DNA of 7,465 bases. Origin: Candidatus Bathyarchaeota archaeon BA1. GTDB taxonomy: Archaea > Thermoproteota > Bathyarchaeia > Bathyarchaeales > Bathyarchaeaceae. The DNA is taken from contig LIHJ01000022.1 of NCBI GenBank assembly GCA_001399805.1, positions 1-7,465 of the forward strand, read 5' to 3'. The first letter of the stretch is position 1; every line of letters starts with the position of its first letter. The translations under genes were made by a program, and so were the position numbers. This document shows positions 5,623-7,465 of this stretch, one piece after another. The notes beneath the pieces are model-generated. The model made no database searches and was not told the origin of the DNA. It saw only the letters and a program-made list of their open reading frames with translations.

Positions 5623-6372
5623 TTATGCATTACTCGTTTTATGGAGTATTTTCACCGCTTCTATCGCCGTTAGTATAGCTTTATCCAAGGCTTCTTGGAA
5701 TCTCGGGTCTTCTCTACGAAGGAGTTCGCCCCTAAAAACGTTTCCATCCACCGCGAGTACGGCCCCAGCTCGACAGCCACGTATAGCCGCGGCGATGAAA
5801 ACGCCGGAGCACTCCATCTCCACCGACAGAACGTTGGCGTCTCTCCACGTTCGCTTAAATTCAGGTGGGTGTCTACCGTAGAAGGCGTCGATTGTATGCA
5901 CCACGCCTACATAGTACCTAGCCTTTACCCTTCTAGCTGCCTGAATGAGCGCATTGATAACTTCATGATGAGCCACGGAAGGATACTCGATAGGAACATA
6001 AAAGCGCGAGGTTCCTTCATCCCTCACAGCCGCTGTGGCGATAATGATGTCACCTAAGCCGATATACTCGGAATAGGCGCCTGTTGTTCCTACCCTAATA
6101 AAGGTGTGAGCCCCTATCCTATGAAGCTCTTCAACCGCTATCGCCGCTGATGGACACCCTATGCCCGTCGAGGTTATGGACACCGTTATGTTGTCAACCT
6201 GACCGGTACACGTAACGAATTCTCGATTTTCAGCAACTTTACGTGCGTCCCGAAGGTATTTGGCGATTCTTGGAACCCTACCTGGGTCCCCGGGTAGCAA
6301 AACATATTTTCCAACGTCGCCAGGTTTACATGTGATATGAGGCTGCATCTCTACTGTTGGAAACTCAATCAT
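5623..6372 (-). CDS. Nucleoside phosphorylase (uridine/purine nucleoside phosphorylase family, PNP_UDP)
   Basis: Enzymes of this family cleave nucleosides with phosphate to a free base and ribose-1-phosphate in the cytosol. The 249 residues match the hexameric class. Motifs are LLPGDPGR (25-32), STGIGCPSAAIAVEEL (68-83), RVGTTGAY (93-100, phosphate-binding Arg and Thr), FYG (164-166), the ribose-binding VEMECSG (184-190) and VLAVDGN (205-211). RVGTTG resembles uridine phosphorylases. However, the Gln/Arg pair that reads uracil after FYPG is missing, and Asp209 sits where purine phosphorylases have their catalytic Asp, so purine nucleosides are the likelier substrates (inference). The start at 6372 has GAGG only two bases upstream; Met9 (6348) is an alternative, because most relatives begin just before QPHI. 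It appears to be the first gene of the ecf operon, which links nucleoside cleavage to transport. Confidence 0.88.
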   Translation of the reverse strand: MIEFPTVEMQPHITCKPGDVGKYVLLPGDPGRVPRIAKYLRDARKVAENREFVTCTGQVDNITVSITSTGIGCPSAAIAVEELHRIGAHTFIRVGTTGAYSEYIGLGDIIIATAAVRDEGTSRFYVPIEYPSVAHHEVINALIQAARRVKARYYVGVVHTIDAFYGRHPPEFKRTWRDANVLSVEMECSGVFIAAAIRGCRAGAVLAVDGNVFRGELLRREDPRFQEALDKAILTAIEAVKILHKTSNA

Positions 6373-6460
6373 GCCTCTTTACTCCCCATTTTAAGGATTA
6401 AACAAATCTCTTTTAGATCTTAACATATCCATTACTCTAGTTAGAAACATTTAGCTAACC

Positions 6461-6468
6461 TTATATTC
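6461..6468 (+). promoter_or_regulatory. Candidate TATA box for the small coiled-coil protein gene
   Basis: TTATATTC lies in the 163-base region between two divergent genes. A start about 25 bases downstream, near 6490, would leave a leader of about 45 bases before the GTG at 6536. The box is nearly symmetrical, so it could also serve the opposite strand. It is preceded by a GTTAG-N10-CTAAC inverted repeat (6440-6459). The assignment rests on AT content and position only. Confidence 0.3.
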
Positions 6469-6535
6469 ATCGTTTACTATCTCATGTTGAAGCGAAATGG
6501 CGAAAATTTAACCTAAGGCTGGGCTTGAGGAAAGA

Positions 6536-6754
6536 GTGGCAAAGATCGAAGGAGTCCTTGAGCAGATGAATAAGAGGATAGCTGAGTTTCGAGAGGACTT
6601 TAACACACGACTGAACCACATGGAAAGCGACGTAAAGGATTTAAGAGCAGATATTAGAGTTTTGGATGCTAAAATCGATAGAAACTTCAGGTGGACTTTG
6701 GGAATTCTAATTCCCATGTGGATAACCATAATCCTAGCGATAATCTTTACATAG
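6536..6754 (+). CDS. Small coiled-coil protein with C-terminal membrane anchor, function unknown
   Basis: The 72-residue product has two parts. Residues 1-50 are charged, with hydrophobic residues at 4, 8, 11, 15, 18, 22, 26, 29, 33, 36, 40, 43 and 47, a clear heptad pattern for a coiled coil. Residues 54-71 form one hydrophobic helix that ends the protein, so it is probably tail-anchored with the coiled coil in the cytoplasm. Similar small proteins (haemolysin XhlA-like or similar tail-anchored coiled coils) are common in archaea and their role is not known. The GTG start is supported by GAGG at 6527-6530, five bases upstream. The same frame stays open upstream as AGLEER back to a TAA at 6509, beyond which lies ATGGCGAAAATT (6497-6508), so the original start may have been lost. 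It stands alone on the plus strand between minus-strand genes. Confidence 0.7.
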   Translation: MAKIEGVLEQMNKRIAEFREDFNTRLNHMESDVKDLRADIRVLDAKIDRNFRWTLGILIPMWITIILAIIFT

Positions 6755-6777
6755 AAGACATCTAAAATGATGCTTAC

Positions 6778-6799
6778 TTTTTTAAGTTTTATTCTTCTT
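6778..6799 (+). terminator. T-rich probable terminator of the small coiled-coil gene
   Basis: A run of six T at 6778-6783, followed by TTTT and further T-rich sequence to 6799, begins about 24 bases after the stop of the small coiled-coil gene. There is no obvious stem before it, which is normal for archaeal oligo-T termination. On the other strand this segment is A-rich, so it does not serve the converging oxidoreductase gene. Confidence 0.4.
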
Positions 6800-6828
6800 A
6801 TGGATCTAACTACTTGAGATCGTCCATT

Positions 6829-7465
6829 TCAAAGCAGGCTCATTTTCTCCAAATCTTTTGCGACGTCTTTTAAGCCTAGCTCTATCAATTTTCGCTTGGT
6901 TGGCAACCCATTCTTCTTGCTCCACCCTCGGATTTCATAATATTCTTCAAGCATTTCGCCTAATTCCACAACCTGTCCCTTTGCAGGCCCTTTGGGCGCA
7001 GGCTCCTTTATCAAACGATCGGGTAGGGTGTCGTCCTTGCGGCTTATTCCTTCGCGAGCGTTAAAGGCTCTGTTCAGGTTCACGATGCGCTCCCCGATGA
7101 GCCTCAGTTCTTTCTCCGAGATCTTCATCCCGGTTGTTGCTTGCAAGGCCCTGGCAATATCTTCGTAGTAGAACACTGGCGGAATTTGTGTCCCATATTT
7201 GCAGACTCCCACCGACTCCACTACAACCATGAAGTCCTCGCATTCCTTCACCATGAAACCCTTATACTTTGGGTTGAGTCTGTCAGCGATTTCTGGCAGG
7301 TACTTGTCCCCAAATCTCTCTCGTATCGTATCCTCAAACCCTACCTCATCAAGGACAGGGAAGCCATAGAGGTGATCGGCCCCTCTAGCCGCTGTGGCTG
7401 AGGCTAGGCCCATGGATTTTTGAGCTCGGGATTCTTGGGCTGCGATTTCCTGCTTCTTGACGTGC
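6829..7465 (-). CDS. Aldehyde ferredoxin oxidoreductase (tungsten enzyme), C-terminal part
   Basis: The gene enters from the right edge, and only its last 211 codons are present. There is no stop before the edge, so the Met at 7413 is internal. AOR-family enzymes use tungsten-bispyranopterin and a [4Fe-4S] cluster to oxidise aldehydes to acids, passing electrons to ferredoxin in anaerobes. The fragment (numbered from the edge) shows ESRAQKSMGLASATAARGAD (11-30), then HLYG, which is the family's conserved ATxxRGADH segment. It then has VVESVGVCKYG (81-91), whose Cys88 corresponds to the last cluster cysteine of the DxxGLC motif (Asp is Glu here), and NLNRAFNAREGISRKDDTLP (129-148), the usual C-terminal signature. 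The end, KKNGLPTKRKLIELGLKDVA, is also typical. The subclass (AOR, FOR, GOR or WOR) cannot be told without the N-terminal domains. The gene converges with the small coiled-coil gene; the 74-base gap holds a terminator-like tract. Confidence 0.9.
   Translation of the reverse strand, partial: HVKKQEIAAQESRAQKSMGLASATAARGADHLYGFPVLDEVGFEDTIRERFGDKYLPEIADRLNPKYKGFMVKECEDFMVVVESVGVCKYGTQIPPVFYYEDIARALQATTGMKISEKELRLIGERIVNLNRAFNAREGISRKDDTLPDRLIKEPAPKGPAKGQVVELGEMLEEYYEIRGWSKKNGLPTKRKLIELGLKDVAKDLEKMSLL

Noticed and set aside
5603..5881. 92-residue plus-strand open frame over the 3' end of the phosphorylase gene
   Set aside because: It is antisense to conserved VEMECSG and VLAVDGN motifs, with no supporting signals.

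Overview
The window looks like part of an archaeal chromosome, probably an anaerobe. It carries the C-terminal third of a tungsten-type aldehyde ferredoxin oxidoreductase, an S-adenosylhomocysteine hydrolase of the archaeal/thermophile type (LHLEAKTA near the N-terminus), purine-rich AGGTG/GAGG ribosome-binding sites, short gene overlaps and AT-rich TATA-like boxes. I cannot name the lineage with confidence; an uncultured Thermoproteota/Bathyarchaeia-like genome would fit.

Layout, left to right. (1) 1-208, minus: the N-terminal end of an ABC ATPase of the BMP-associated (nucleoside/simple-sugar) type, cut by the left edge. (2) 209-601 holds no intact gene. About 275-536 on the plus strand is a decayed C-terminal piece of a BMP-type ABC permease, with a stop where the family has Trp and then a frameshift. 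(3) 602-1891, plus: intact SAH hydrolase. (4) 1894-6372, minus: a six-gene cluster, transcribed in the order nucleoside phosphorylase, EcfA1, EcfA2, a ~95-residue three-helix membrane protein, a 274-residue S-component-like membrane protein, EcfT. Successive gaps are 47, -4, 12, -4 and 45 bases. (5) 6373-6535: divergent promoter region. (6) 6536-6754, plus: a 72-residue coiled coil with a C-terminal membrane anchor. (7) 6829-7465, minus: the aldehyde oxidoreductase C-terminus, cut by the right edge.

How the genes fit together (inference). SAH hydrolase releases adenosine (or inosine, if the enzyme is of the S-inosylhomocysteine type) from the methyl cycle. The phosphorylase splits nucleosides to base plus ribose-1-phosphate, and it leads a complete ECF transporter operon. 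A second, BMP-type transporter, the family that includes characterised nucleoside importers, lies next door with at least one permease copy in ruins. The simplest reading is a nucleoside or nucleobase salvage island in which the ECF transporter imports a nucleoside-like substrate. The S component has two extra N-terminal helices, and a small three-helix protein is encoded between the ATPases and the S component. That combination is the most promising lead for an undescribed transporter type. The substrate cannot be read from sequence alone.
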